Positions 11,301-24,295 of a stretch of DNA of 64,000 bases are shown here, one piece after another. Below the pieces are notes generated by a model. It had not been told where the DNA came from and did not search any database. It worked only from the letters and a program-made list of their open reading frames with translations. Source of the DNA: Ophiura sarsii (Eukaryota; Echinodermata; Ophiuroidea; Amphilepidida; Ophiuridae); assembly GCA_035610835.1 (NCBI GenBank), contig CM069446.1, positions 68,495,062 to 68,559,061 of the forward strand, written 5' to 3'. Position 1 is the stretch's first letter. Each line of letters begins with the position of its first letter. Both the position numbers and the translations under genes were made by a program.

Positions 11301-12594
11301 ATTTTTATACGTCTCCGGTACAGCCCTGGGCTGTAGCCTGTTTTGCATCGATATGACATGCATGAACTTTAGTAAACATCACGAGAGTTTGCAAAGAGTT
11401 TAAACAAACCGTTAAAAATATTCTTCAGAACTGCCCTAAAATGCCAAATGGCCACCATTTACCTTTGGCTTATTACAAGTTCAAACCAAGATAAACCATA
11501 GATCGAGGATCAATGACTGAACTAAACATTCATTTCTAGAATTTTCATGTCAACACGAATACTACTTTTCACATTACGACAAAAAAAATGAAACATGGTC
11601 CATGGATTGTTTGATCAATGGCGAACATCTTTGTCTGGAACAATATGCATTATGGTTTGCTCAGACACAATGCAAAGTCTCACAAGTTTTACTGCTACTG
11701 TTAATTTAGCTGTCCATTATGAAGTAAGGAAAAGTTATATTTCAATTAAATAAACTGGTAAAATGTTTTACTCATTTGTCTGTGTCAGCATTTTCCCTGT
11801 CCATTGTTCTTGTCACGTCTCCTGCTCAAAGAAGATTTCTTGTGCAGTCCATCATGCGTAGCACTACATACTGCAATCCCAACGGGGCTATTCCTAAAAA
11901 AAAACAATGTCCTAACGTAATTAACAGTGCACGCGTCGTTTGAATTTCACTATACAGTGAAATAAAAAGTAACTTACTAATAAATACGTTCTTAACTCCA
12001 AGACTATAGCTCTTACATGAGAATTTTATATGATTCATTTGTCGAGAAAATTCTCCTCTTTCATATGAAATAATTGCACGAGAAGATCGAGTGAATATTA
12101 GCCAAGTTCTGAGTTCTAAACCAAATCGATGTTCGTTTTCCATCTCACACTTTTGTTTGGAACACCACTGGATTGTCGCTGTAAGTTAATCAATTATTTG
12201 TTGACTAATGACAAAGGCTGCGTGTTCATTATGAAAATACAAACGGACTTATGTTTGGTTTAGGACATATTAAAGATACGCATCTTTTCTACACATTTAT
12301 AATTTACCATTTTTATTAAGAAGCTATAATTTCGAAGTTAGGAACGAATTAATTAACTGGTGAGTTCCTTTTTTTGTTCACTGTATGCAAGTAGACAGCC
12401 GACCATCACTACCGGTAGGTGATGTTAACCCTGCACCATTAAGCGCACGCTTCTTCTTGTCTGCGAACTACTCTCGCTGACCAAAATTGTATAGGCAAAA
12501 TTGTATAGGCCCGCGTCTATTGAACCTATGGAATATTTTTTCTTGAACAGGTTTCATTCTCCCTTAACTTGGGCTTGCCTGAATAAGGATATCA
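11301..12594. other. non-coding spacer
   Basis: No gene, RNA or element was recognised. The only repeats seen are a direct duplication of AAAATTGTATAGGC near 12484-12512. A 105-codon open frame on the minus strand (11826-12143) has no recognisable domain. Confidence 0.45.
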
Positions 12595-13823
12595 GATTCG
12601 GTCCGTACGCATATTAAAAGTAGTTAGGTTTTTAAAGTAAAACATTATTTGGGGTCACTTTCATTTTCAACCCGTTCACTTAAAATGCTTCTTGCCTCAC
12701 ATTTTGGGGTCAAAGGTCACAGGGGGTCACTAGGGGTCAAAACGTGAATTTCACTTAAAACGCATTTCCAATTTAGTTAAATGACCTAGGATCGTCAAAA
12801 TCGGTCAACATATTCCTTATGACCGTACGCATATATAATAGTTCGGTTTTTACAATCAACAAATATTTGGGGTCACTAGAGGTCAAAATGTTGATTTTCT
12901 TACCATTTCACTTAAAATGCTTCTTGTCTCAGAGAAAATGGCTTATGAATGTCAGAATTGGTCAAAGATTCCTTAGGACCATGCACATGCAACGATCTCA
13001 GTGATTAAAATTGACGTGTCATGCGGGGTCACTAGAGGTCATTGACCTATACAGTGGTAAAACGTGAGATATTCTCCGATTGGGACCGGGTTTGTTGCAT
13101 CTTGTTTGGAGATTGATAAGCCAAGCAAATAAGTCAATCATATTGACCAGGTCAAAGGTCAAGAAGGGGTCAATACGGGTCATTGAACTTTGCAGAAGTA
13201 AAAGTTAAGACATGCTCCGATTTGGACCGGGTTTGTTGCATCTTGTTTAGTTTGATGAGCTAAGAAAATAAGTTAATCATATTGACCAGGTCAAAGGTCA
13301 AGAAGGGGTCAATAGGGGTCATTGAACTTTACAGGGGTAAAAGTTAAGCCATGATCCGATTTGGACCGGGTTTGTTGCATCTTGTTTGGATTGATGAGCC
13401 AAGAAAATAAGTCAATCATTTTAATCAGGTCAAAGGTCAAGAAGGGGTCACTAGGAGTCAAAACGTTGATTTTCAATCCGTTCACCTAAAATGCTTCTCG
13501 TCTCAGAGGAAATGACCGATGTGCATTAGAATTGGTCAAAATATTCCTTAGGTCCATGCCCATACCAGTATTTCAGCGAATAAAATTGACATGTCGTATG
13601 GGGTCACTAGGGGTCATTGACCTATACAGTTAAAAGTTAAAACATGTTCCGATTTGCAAGACATGCTCCAAATTAGATCGGACCTGTTTTATCTTGTTTG
13701 GTTCAATCAGGCAAGAATAAAAGTCAATCATCATAACCAGGTCAATGGTCAAGAAGAGGTCACTAGGGATCATTTTCTCATTAAAATCAAGGTGCCCTGG
13801 TCTCAGACCAGAACTAGATCTAG
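12595..13823 (+). mobile_element. Helitron-like copy 1, 5' truncated
   Basis: GGTCA-rich repeat sequence with several ~125-bp internal sub-repeats (AGGTCAAAGGTCAAGAAGGG, CCGGGTTTGTTGCATCTTGT). The 3' end has a hairpin CTGGTCT-C-AGACCAG at 13797-13811, an 8-nt gap, CTAG at 13820-13823 and then T. This matches the canonical Helitron end (hairpin, short gap, CTRR, insertion before T). There is no coding capacity. The left boundary is where similarity to the other copies begins. Confidence 0.72.
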
Positions 13824-16014
13824 TTCTTTCTTTCTTTCCTCAAACCCATCTAAAAAATGCTATTTTTTCTACAGTTTACATGCTACAATCACCAAACTTG
13901 GTCAGTAGAGCCCCCCCACCTGACCTTCATATAGGGTCTTCACAGTTTGGGGTCAAAGGTCACACAGGGGTCACTAGGGGTCAAAAGGTGATATTCACTT
14001 AAAACGCATTTCCAATTTAGTGAAATGACCTAGGATCGTCAAAATTGGTCCACATATTCCTTTTGACCGTACGCATTTACAAAAGAACGGTTTTTAAAAA
14101 TAAAAATCATTTGGGGTCACTAGGGGTCAAAATGTCAATTTTCACTCCAGTCACTTAAAATGCTATTTTTTCAAGAGAAAATGGTCCATGATTATCAGAA
14201 TTGGTCAAATGATTCCTCTCATCTATGTTCATATAGGGTCCTTCTCCACTAAAAGTGACATGTCACACGGGGTCACTAGAGGTCATTGAACTATACAGGT
14301 GAAAATCTTAAGACATGCTCCGATTTTGACGGGACTTCTTTTTTCTTGTGCGCATTGATCAGCCAAGCAAAAAAGTCAATTACAAGTTTTGGGTCAGAGG
14401 TCAAGAAAAGGTCACTAGGGGTCAAAATGTAAATGTCCCTAAATCTAGAATGATTGTCGTGTCCAGCACTGTCAAGTCATGTTGATATCCGTATAATGTC
14501 ATGTACGGCATTCCATCAACACATTTGTAATAGAAAGTATGAATTAATGCAAAAAAAATAATATCACAAAGCGGAAATGGAGTTAGATTTCCATTCAAAC
14601 ATCTTCGGACTCAGTACTACAAAAGACATAAGTAGTGACAGAATCAACAAATCATATAAAGGTTTAACAAATTATTTGAGAAAAAAGGGGATGCACATAT
14701 AATCTTTTCTCATCATGAAAACGTGCCAAACTATGGCACGCCCCAGAGGACAAAAAAGTGTTGAGACTAATATATATTCGTGATCTATGATCACAATTTA
14801 TCTCTCGTTTCTTCTTCTTACCTTGATTTTTTCCAAAAATCGAGGTTCTGTATCTCTGCCGTTTCTTACCTTGATTTTTTCCAAAAATCGAGGTTCTGTA
14901 TCTCTGCCGTTTCTTTCTTCTTTCTTTCTTTCCTCAAACCCATCTAAAAAATGCTATTTTTTCTACAGTTTACATGCTACAATCACCAAACTTGGTCAGT
15001 AGAGCCCCCCCACCTGACCTTCATATAGGGTCTTCACAGTTTGGGGTCAAAGGTCACACAGGGGTCACTAGGGGTCAAAAGGTGATATTCACTTAAAACG
15101 CATTTCCAATTTAGTGAAATGACCTAGGATCGTCAAAATTGGTCCACATATTCCTTTTGACCGTACGCATTTACAAAAGAACGGTTTTTAAAAATAAAAA
15201 TCATTTGGGGTCACTAGGGGTCAAAATGTCAATTTTCACTCCAGTCACTTAAAATGCTATTTTTTCAAGAGAAAATGGTCCATGATTATCAGAATTGGTC
15301 AAATGATTCCTCTCATCTATGTTCATATAGGGTCCTTCTCCACTAAAAGTGACATGTCACACGGGGTCACTAGAGGTCATTGAACTATACAGGTGAAAAT
15401 CTTAAGACATGCTCCGATTTTGACAAGACTTCTTTTTTCTTGTGCGCATTGATCAGCCAAGCAAAAAAGTCAATTACAAGTTTTGGGTCAGAGGTCAAGA
15501 AAAGGTCACTAGGGGTCAAAATGTAAATGTCCCTAAATCTAGAATGATTGTCGTGTCCAGCACTGTCAAGTCATGTTGATATCCGTATAATGTCATGTAC
15601 GGCATTCCATCAACACATTTGTAATAGAAAGTATGAATTAATGCAAAAAAAATAATATCACAAAGCGGAAATGGAGTTAGATTTCCATTCAAACATCTTC
15701 GGACTCAGTACTACAAAAGACATAAGTAGTGACAGAATCAACAAATCATATAAAGGTTTAACAAATTATTTGAGAAAAAAGGGGATGCACATATAATCTT
15801 TTCTCATCATGAAAACGTGCCAAACTATGGCACGCCCCAGAGGACAAAAAAGTGTTGAGACTAATATATATTCGTGATCTATGATCACAATTTATCTCTC
15901 GTTTCTTCTTCTTACCTTGATTTTTTCCAAAAATCGAGGTTCTGTATCTCTGCCGTTTCTTACCTTGATTTTTTCCAAAAATCGAGGTTCTGTATCTCTG
16001 CCGTTTCTTTCTTA
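13824..16014 (+). mobile_element. array I: two tandem 1094-bp Helitron-like units
   Basis: Two head-to-tail copies start at about 13825 and 14919, each beginning with a pyrimidine tract and CTCAAACCCATCTAAAAAAT. Each unit has a GGTCA-rich 5' part, a GGTCA-free part (CCCTAAATCTAGAATGATTG onward) and a terminal hairpin GTGATC-TAT-GATCAC (first at 14780-14794). Nine nt later the sequence is CTCG (14804-14807) rather than CTAG. Two copies of another hairpin, ACCTTGATTTTT-TCC-AAAAATCGAGGT, close each unit. The copies differ only at a few bases, for example GACGGGAC against GACAAGAC. Confidence 0.8.
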
Positions 16015-17878
16015 TATTAGTCGAGAAACGACTAATATACTGTATTATATTAGTCGAGAAACGACTAATATACTGTATTCGTGCTGTTTCTTCTTCTTGG
16101 CCTTCTGACCTCTGACCTCCTGCGCCGTAACCGTTGGGCCGATTTTGATCAAACTTGGTCACAAGTACACTTGTGTGCACCACTACTCAGGTTTCAAAGC
16201 ACAAAAGGTCAAAGGTCACACAGGGGTCACAGGGGTCAAAAACGTGATTTTCACTTAAAACGCATTTGCAATTTAGTGAAATGACCTAGGATCTTCAGAA
16301 TTGGTCAACATGTTCCTTTTGACCGTACGCATGTACAATAGTTCGGTTTTTAAAATCAAAATATATTTGGGGTCAGTAGGGGTCAAAATGTAATTTTTTC
16401 TCCATTCACTCAAAACCCTACTTGTCCGAGGGAAATTAACTGATGATACTCAGAATTGGTCAAAAGATTCCCCTTGACCATGTACATATAGGTTGCTCCT
16501 GCATTAAAAGTGACATGTCACACGGGGTCACTAGAGGTCATTGAACTATACAGGTGAAAATCTTAAGACATGCTCTGATTTTAACGGGACTACTTTTTTC
16601 TTGTGTGCATTGATCAGCTAAGAAAAAAAGTTAATCATAAGTTTTGGGTCAAAGGTCAAAAAAAGGTCACTAGGGTTTAAAATGTAAATGTTCACTCCAT
16701 TCACTCAAAATGCTACTTGTCCGAGGGAAAATGACTGATGATTGTCAGAATTGGTCAAACGATTCCGCATGACTATGTTCATATAGGTTGCTCCTGTACT
16801 AAAATTGACGTGTCACACGGGGTCACTAGAGGTCATTGAACTATACAAGTGAAAATCTTAAGACATGCTCCGATTTTGACGGGACTACTTTTTTCTTGTG
16901 TGCATTGATCAGCTAAGAAAAAAAGTTAATCATAAGTTTTGGGTCAAAGGTCAAAAAAAGGTCACTAGGGTTTAAAATGTAAATGTTCACTCCATTCACT
17001 CAAAATGCTACTTGTCCGAGGGAAAATGACTGATGATTGTCAGAATTGGTCAAACGATTCCGCATGACTATGTTCATATAGGTTGCTCCTGTACTAAAAG
17101 TGACATGTAACACGGGGTCACTAGAGGTCATTGAACTATACAGGTGAAAATCTTAAGACATGCTCCGATTTTAACGGGACTACTTTTTGCTTGTGCGCAT
17201 TGATCAGCCAAGCAAAAAAGTTAATTACAAGTTTTGGGTCAAAGGTCAAGAAAAGGTCACTAGGGGTAAAAATGTAAATGTTCACTCAATTCACTCAAAA
17301 TGCTACTTGTCCGAGGGAAAATGACTGATGATTGTAAGAATTGGTCAAAAGATTCCTCTTGTCCATGTTCATATAGGTTGCTCCTGCACTAAAAGTGACA
17401 TGTCACACGGGGTCACAGAGGTCATTGAACTACACAGGTGAAAATCTAAAGACATGCTCCGATTTAACGGGACTACTTTTTTCTTGTGCGCATTGATAAG
17501 CCAAGAAAAAAAGTCAATCATAATTTTGGGGTCAACGGTCAAGAAAAGGTCACTAGGGGTCAAAACGTGATTTTCACTAAAAACGCCATTGCATTTTATT
17601 AAAACGACCCAGGAACGTCAAAATCGGTCATCATATTTATCATGACCGTCTTCATAAAATATAGTTTGGTTTTTTGAATCGATTTTTTTTTGGGGTCACT
17701 AGAGGTCAAAATGTAAATTTTCACTCAATTTACTCAAAATGCTACTTGTCCGAGTGAAAATGACTGATGATTGTCAGAATAGGTCAAAAGATTCCTCTGA
17801 TCGTGAACTTGGGGTCAAGGGGCAAAATGTAATACGCTAGACTAATATCCGCGATCTCCGATCGCAGCTTATGTCTAG
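16015..17878 (+). mobile_element. Helitron-like copy 3
   Basis: The left end holds two copies of a perfect inverted repeat, TATATTAGTCG-AGAAA-CGACTAATATA, each followed by CTGTATTCGTGCTGTT-like sequence. The body begins CTTGGCCTTCTGACCTCTGA and contains ~295-bp internal tandem sub-repeats (GTGACATGTCACACGG-type box near 16509, 16807, 17100 and 17396). It ends with hairpin GCGATC-TCC-GATCGC (17851-17865), a 9-nt gap, CTAG at 17875-17878, then T. It has one more internal sub-repeat than its close relative at 19316-20907. Confidence 0.75.
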
Positions 17879-19315
17879 TTCGTCCTGTTTCTTTCTTCTT
17901 CTTCTTCTCCTGTCATGGGACCTATAGCTCCGTAACCATTGACCCGATTTTGACCATATTTGGTCATAAGAACCCTTGTATGCACCACTACTCAGGTTGT
18001 AAAGCATAATGGGTCAAAGGTCACACAGGGGTCACTAGGGGTCAAAACGTGATTTTCACCTTAAAACGCATTTGCAATTTAGTGAAATGACCTAGGATCG
18101 TCAAAATTGGTCCACATATTCCTTTTGACCGTACGCATGTACAAAAGAACGGTTTTTAAAATTAAAAATCATTTGGGGTCACTAGGGGTCAAAATGTAAA
18201 TTTTACTCCATTCACTCAAAACCCTACTTGTCCGAGGGAAAATAACTGATGATACTCAGAATTCGTCAAAAGATTCCTCTGATCAATGTTCATATAGGGT
18301 CCTTCCACACTAAAAGTGACATGTCAAACGAGGTCACTAGAGGTCATTGAACTTTACAAGGGAAAAATATAAGGCATGCTTCGATTTTGACCGGGTTTCT
18401 TTTATTTTGTGGGCATTGATAAGACAAGAACAAAAGTCAATCATACCGTTAAGATCAAAGGTCAATAAAAGGTCACTAGGGGTCAAAATGTACATTTTTA
18501 CTCCTCGCACTCAAAATACTACTTGTCCAAGAGATAATGACCTATGATTGTCAGAATTGGTCAAAAGATTCCTCTTATCCATGTCCATATAGGGTCCTTC
18601 TCCACAAAAAGTGACATGTCACACGAGGTCACTAGAGGTCATTGAACTATACAGGTGAAAATCTTAAGACATGCTCCGATTTTGACAAGACTACTTTTTT
18701 CTTGTGCGCATTGATCAGCCAAGCAAAAAAGTCAATTACAAGTTTTGGGTCAGAGGTCAAAAAAAGGTCACTAGGGGTCAAAACGTGATTTTTACTAAAA
18801 ACGCATTTGCAATTTAGTGAAATAACCTAGGATCGTCAGAATTGGTCAACATATTCCTTTTGACCGTACGCATGTACAATAGTTCGGTTTTTAAAATCAA
18901 AAAATATTTGGGGTCACTAGGGGTCAAAATGTAAATTTTCACTCCATTCACTCAAAATGCTACTTGTCCGAGAGGAAATGACCTATGATTGTCAGAATTA
19001 GTCAAAAGGTTCCTCTCATCCATGTTCATATAGGGTCCTTCTCCACTAAAAGTGACATGTCACACGGGGTCACTAGAGGTCATTGAACTTTACAAGTGAA
19101 AATCTTAAAACATGCTCCGATTTTGACGGGACTACCTTTTTCTTGTGCGCATTGATCAGCCAAGCAAAAAAGTCAATTACAAGTTTTGGGTCAGAGGTCA
19201 AGAAAAGGTCACTAGGGGTTCAACTGTATTTATTTACTCCATTTACCACTCGAAGGGGTTAACATGTAACACACCCGACTAATATTCGTGATCTCCGATC
19301 ACAGGTCATGTCTAG
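17879..19315 (+). mobile_element. Helitron-like copy 4 (1437 bp)
   Basis: It begins with a CTT-rich tract, then TCATGGGACCTATAGCTCCG, and ends with hairpin GTGATC-TCC-GATCAC (19288-19302), a 9-nt gap, and CTAG at 19312-19315 before T. Copies 6 and 7 (20908 and 22338) are close relatives of nearly the same length. A short start-to-stop frame at 18347-18547 is repeated in those copies but has no recognisable domain and lies within the GGTCA repeats. Confidence 0.75.
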
Positions 19316-20907
19316 TTATATTAGTCGAGAAACGACTAATATACTGTATTCGTCCTGTTTCTTCTTCTTATATTAGTCGAGAAACGACTAATATACTGTA
19401 TTCGTGCTGTTTCTTCTTCTTGGCCTTCTGACCTCTGACCTCCTGCGCCGTAACCGTTGGGCCGATTTTGATCAAACTTGGTCACAAGTACACTTGTGTG
19501 CACCACTACTCAGGTTTCAAAGCACAAAAGGTCAAAGGTCACACAGGGGTCACAGGGGTCAAAAACAAGATTTTTCACTTAAAACGCATTTGCAATTTAG
19601 TGAAATGACCTAGGATCTTCAGAATTAGTCAACATGTTCCTTTTGACCGTACGCATGTACAATAGTTCGTTTTTTTAAATCAAAATATATTTGGGGTCAG
19701 TAGGGGTCAAAATGTAATTTGTTCTCCATTCACTCAAAACCCTACTTGTCCGAGGGAAATTAACTGATGATACTCAGAATTGGTCAAAAGATTTCCCTTG
19801 ACCATGTACATATAGGTTGCTCCTGCAATAAAAGTGACATGTCACACGGGGTCACTAGAGGTCATTGAACTATACAGGTCAAAATCTTAAGACATGCTCC
19901 GATTTTGACGGGACTACTTTTTTCTTGTGCGCATTTATCAGCTAAGAAAAAAAGTCAATCATAAGTTTTGGGTCAAAGGTCAAAAAAAGGTCACTAGGGT
20001 TTAAAATGTAAATGTTCACTCCATTCACTCAAAATGCTACTTGTCCGAGGGAAAATGACTGATGATTGTCAGAATTGGTAAAACGATTCCTCTTGACTAT
20101 GTTTATATAGGTTGCTCCTGTACTAAAAGTGACATGTAACACGGGGTCACTAGAGGTCATTGAACTATACAGGTGAAAATCTTAAGACATGCTCCGATTT
20201 TAACGGGACTACTTTTTTCTTGTGCGCATTGATCAGCCAAGCAAAAAAGTCAATTACAAGTTTTGGGTCAAAGGTCAAGAAAAGGTCACTAGGGGTAAAA
20301 ATGTAAATGTTCACTCAATTCACTCAAAATGCTACTTGTCCGAGGGAAAATGACTGATGATTGTAAGAATTGGTCAAAAGATTCCTCTTGTCCATGTTCA
20401 TATAGGTTGCTCCTGCACTAAAAGTGACATGTCACACGGGGTCACAGAGGTCATTGAACTACACAGGTGAAAATCTAAAGACATGCTCCGATTTAACTGG
20501 ACTACTTTTTTCTTGTGCGCATTGATAAGCCAAGAAAAAAAGTCAATCATAATTTTGGGGTCAAAGGTCAAGAAAAGGTCACTAGGGGTAAAAACGTGAT
20601 TTTCACTAAAAACGCCATTGCATTTTATTAAAACGACCCAGGAACGTCAAAATCGGTCATCATATTTATCATGACCGTCTTCATAAAATATGGTTTGGTT
20701 TTTTGAATCGAAATTTGTTTGGGGTCACTAGAGGTCAAAATGTAAATTTTCACTTAATTTACTCAAAATGCTACTTGTCCGAGTGAAAATGACTGATGAT
20801 TGTCAGAATAGGTCAAAAGATTCCTCTGATCGTGAACTTGGGGTCAAGGGGCAAAATGTAATACGCTAGACTAATATCCGCGATCTCCGATCGCAGCTTA
20901 TGTCTAG
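19316..20907 (+). mobile_element. Helitron-like copy 5 (1592 bp)
   Basis: It opens with two TATATTAGTCG/CGACTAATATA inverted repeats, then the same CTTGGCCTTCTGACCTC start as copy 3. It ends with GCGATC-TCC-GATCGC (20880-20894), a 9-nt gap and CTAG at 20904-20907, then T. It is near-identical to copy 3 apart from the number of internal ~295-bp sub-repeats. Confidence 0.75.
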
Positions 20908-22337
20908 TTTCTTCTTTCTTCTTCTTTCTTCTTCTGTCATGGGACCTATAGCTCCGTAACCATTGACCCGATTTTGACCATATTTGGTCATAAGAACCCT
21001 TATGTGCACCACTACTCAGGTTGTAAAGCATAAGGGGTCAAAGGTCACACAGGGGTCACTAGGGGCCAAAACGTGATTTTCACTTAAAACGCATTTGCAA
21101 TTAAGTGAAATGACCTAGGATCTTCAGAATTGGTCAACATGTTCCTTTTGACCGTACGCATGTACAATAGTTCGGTTTTTAAAATCAAAAAATATTTGGG
21201 GTCACTAGGGGTCAAAATGTAAATTTTTCGTCATTCACTCAAAATGCTACTTGTCCGAGAGGAAATGACCTATGATTGTCAGAATTAGTCAAAAGATTCC
21301 TCTCATCCATGTTCATATAGGGTCCTTCTCCACTAAAAGTGACATGTCACACGGGGTCACTAGAGGTCATTGAACTTTACAGGGGAAAAATATAACGCAT
21401 GCTCCGATTTTGACCGGGTTTCTTTTATTTTGTTGGCATTGATAAGACAAGAACAAAAGTCAATCATACCGTTAAGATCAAAGGTCAAAAAAAGGTCACT
21501 AGGGGTCAAAATGTACATTTTCACTCCTCGCACTCAAAATACTACTTGTCCAAGAGATAATGACCTATGATTGTCAGAATTGGTCAAAAGATTCCTCTTA
21601 TCCATGTCCATATAGGGTCCTTCTCCACAAAAAGTGACATGTCACACGAGGTCACTAGAGGTCATTGAACTATACAGGTGAAAATCTTAAGACATGCTCC
21701 GATTTTGACAAGACTACTTTTTTCTTGTGCGCATTGATCAGCCAAGCAAAAAGTCAATTACAAGTTTTGGGTCAGAGGTCAAAAAAAGGTCACTAGGGGT
21801 CAAAACGTGATTTTCACTAAAAACGCATTTGCAATTTAGTGAAATGACCTAGGATCGTCAGAATTGGTCAACATATTCCTTTTGACCGTACGCATGTACA
21901 ATAGTTAGGTTTTTAAAATCAAAAAATATTTGGGGTCACTAGGGGTCAAAATGTAAATTTTCACTCCATTCACTCAAAATGCTACTTGTCCGAGAGGAAA
22001 TGACCTATGATTGTCAGAATTAGTCAAAAGGTTCCTCTCATCCATGTTCATATAGGGTCCTTCTCCACTAAAAGTGACATGTCACACGGGGTCACTAGAG
22101 GTCATTGAACTTTACAGGTGAAAATCTTAAAACATGCTCCGATTTTGACGGGACTACCTTTTTCTTGTGCGCATTGATCAGCCAAGCAAAAAAGTCAATT
22201 ACAAGTTTTGGGTCAGGGGTCAAGAAAAGGTCACTAGGGGTTCAACTGTATTTATTTACTCCATTTACCACTCGAAGGGGTTAACATGTAACACACCCGA
22301 CTAATATTCGTGATCTCCGATCACAGGTCATGTCTAG
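20908..22337 (+). mobile_element. Helitron-like copy 6 (1430 bp)
   Basis: A CTT-rich start and TCATGGGACCTATAGCTCCG box match copies 4 and 7. The end is hairpin GTGATC-TCC-GATCAC (22310-22324), a 9-nt gap, CTAG at 22334-22337, then T. Confidence 0.75.
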
Positions 22338-23787
22338 TATGTTTTTGTATTTGGTTGACAAAAACAAGAAATCTTTCTTCTTCTGTCATGGGACCTATAG
22401 CTCCGTAACCATTGACCCGATTTTAACCATATTTGGTCATAAGAACCCTTGTGTGCACCACTACTTAGGTTTAAAAGCATAAGGGGTCAAAGGTCACACA
22501 GGGGTCACTAGGGGTCAAAACGTGATTTTCACTTAAAACGCATTTGCAATTTAGTGAAATGACCTAGGATCTTCAGAATTGGTCAACATGTTCCTTTTGT
22601 CCGTACGCATGTACAAAAGAAAGGTTTTTAAAATTAAAAATCATTTGGGGTCACTAGGGGTCAAAATGTAAATTTTACTCCATTCACTCAAAACCCTACT
22701 TGTCCGAGGGAAAATGACTGATGATACTCAGAATTGGTCAAAAGATTCCTTCGATCAATGTTCATATAGGGTCCTTCCATACTAAAAGTGACATGTCAAA
22801 CAGGGTCACTAGGGGTCATTGAACTTTACAGGGGAAAAATATAAGGCATGCTTCGATTTTGACCGGGTTTCTTTTATTTTGTGGGCATTGATAAGACAAG
22901 AACAAAAGTCAATCATACCGTTAAGATCAAAGGTCAATAAAAGGTCACTAGGGGTCAAAATGTACATTTTTACTCCTCGCACTCAAAATACTACTTGTCC
23001 AAGAGATAATGACCTATGATTGTCAGAATTGGTCAAAAGATTCCGCTTATCCATGTCCATATAGGGTCCTTCTCCACTAAAAGTGACATGTTACACGAGG
23101 TCACTAGAGGTCATTGAACTATACAGGTGAAAATCTTAAGACATGCTCCGATTTTAACAAGACTACTTTGTTCTTGTGCGCATTGATCTGCCAAGCAAAA
23201 AAGTCAATTACAAGTTTTGGGTCAGAGGTCAAAAAAAGGTCACTAGGGGTCAAAACGTGATTTTCACTAAAAACGCAGTTGCAATTTAGTGAAATGACCT
23301 AGGATCGTCAGAATTGGTCAACATATTCCTTTTGACCGTACGCATGTACAATAGTTCGGTTTTTAAAATCAAAAAATATTTGGGGTCACTAGGGGTCAAA
23401 ATGTAAATTTTCACTCCATTCACTCAAAATGCTACTTGTCCGAGAGGAAATGACCTATGATTGTCAGAATTAGTCAAAAGGTTCCTCTCATCCATGTTCA
23501 TATAGGGTCCTTCTCCACTAAAAGTGACACGTCACACGGGGTCACTAGAGGTCATTGAACTTTACAAGTGAAAATCTTAAAACATGCTCCGATTTTGACA
23601 GGACTACCTTTTTCTTGTGCGCATTGATCAGCCAAGCAAAAAAGTCAATTACAAGTTTTGGGTCAGAGGTCAAGAAAAGGTCACTAGGGGGTCAACTGTA
23701 TTTATTTACTCCATTTACCACTCGAAGGGGTTAACATGTAACACACCCGACTAATATTCGTGATCTCCGATCACAGGTCATGTCTAG
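22338..23787 (+). mobile_element. Helitron-like copy 7 (1450 bp)
   Basis: Between the CTAG of copy 6 and the CTT-rich start of this copy lie about 35 bp of unrelated sequence (TATGTTTTTGTATTTGGTTG onward), which helps locate the true 5' boundary near 22375. The end is GTGATC-TCC-GATCAC (23760-23774), a 9-nt gap, CTAG at 23784-23787, then T. Confidence 0.75.
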
Positions 23788-24295
23788 TTACCTTGATTTT
23801 TTCAAAAATCGAGGTACTCTATCTCTGCCGTTTCTTCTTTCTTTCTATCAGACCCATCTAAAAATGCTATTTTTTCTACAGTTTACATGCTACAATCACC
23901 AGATTTGGTCAGTAGGACCCCCTACCTGACCTACATATAGGGTCTTCACAGTTTGGGGTCAAAGGTCACACAGGGGTCATAAGGGGTCAAAACGTGATTT
24001 TCACTTAAAACGCCCTTGCTTCTTAGTCAAATGACTTAGAACCTTCATAATCAATCAACATATTCATTATGAGCGTACCCATAAATAATACTCCGTTTTT
24101 TAAAAATAGGAACATATTTGGGGTCACTAGGGGTCAAAATGTCAATTTTCACTCCTTTCACTCAAAATGCTTCTTGTCTTAGAGGAAATGACTTATGACC
24201 GTCATAATTGGTCAAAAGATTCCTTGGGTCCATGCTCATATAGGGTCTTCAGCGATTAAAAGTGACATGTCACATGGGGTCACTAGGGCCATTCC
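23788..24295 (+). mobile_element. Helitron-like copy 8, 3' truncated
   Basis: It starts directly after the CTAG of copy 7 with one ACCTTGATTTTTTC/AAAAATCGAGGT hairpin and a diverged version of the 1094-bp unit start (CAGACCCATCTAAAAATGCT). GGTCA-rich similarity stops near 24290 with no terminal hairpin, so the 3' end is missing. Confidence 0.7.

Noticed and set aside
18347..23019. A 66-codon frame repeated at 18347, 21370 and 22819
   Set aside because: It lies in the GGTCA-rich Helitron body; conservation is explained by recent common origin of the copies.
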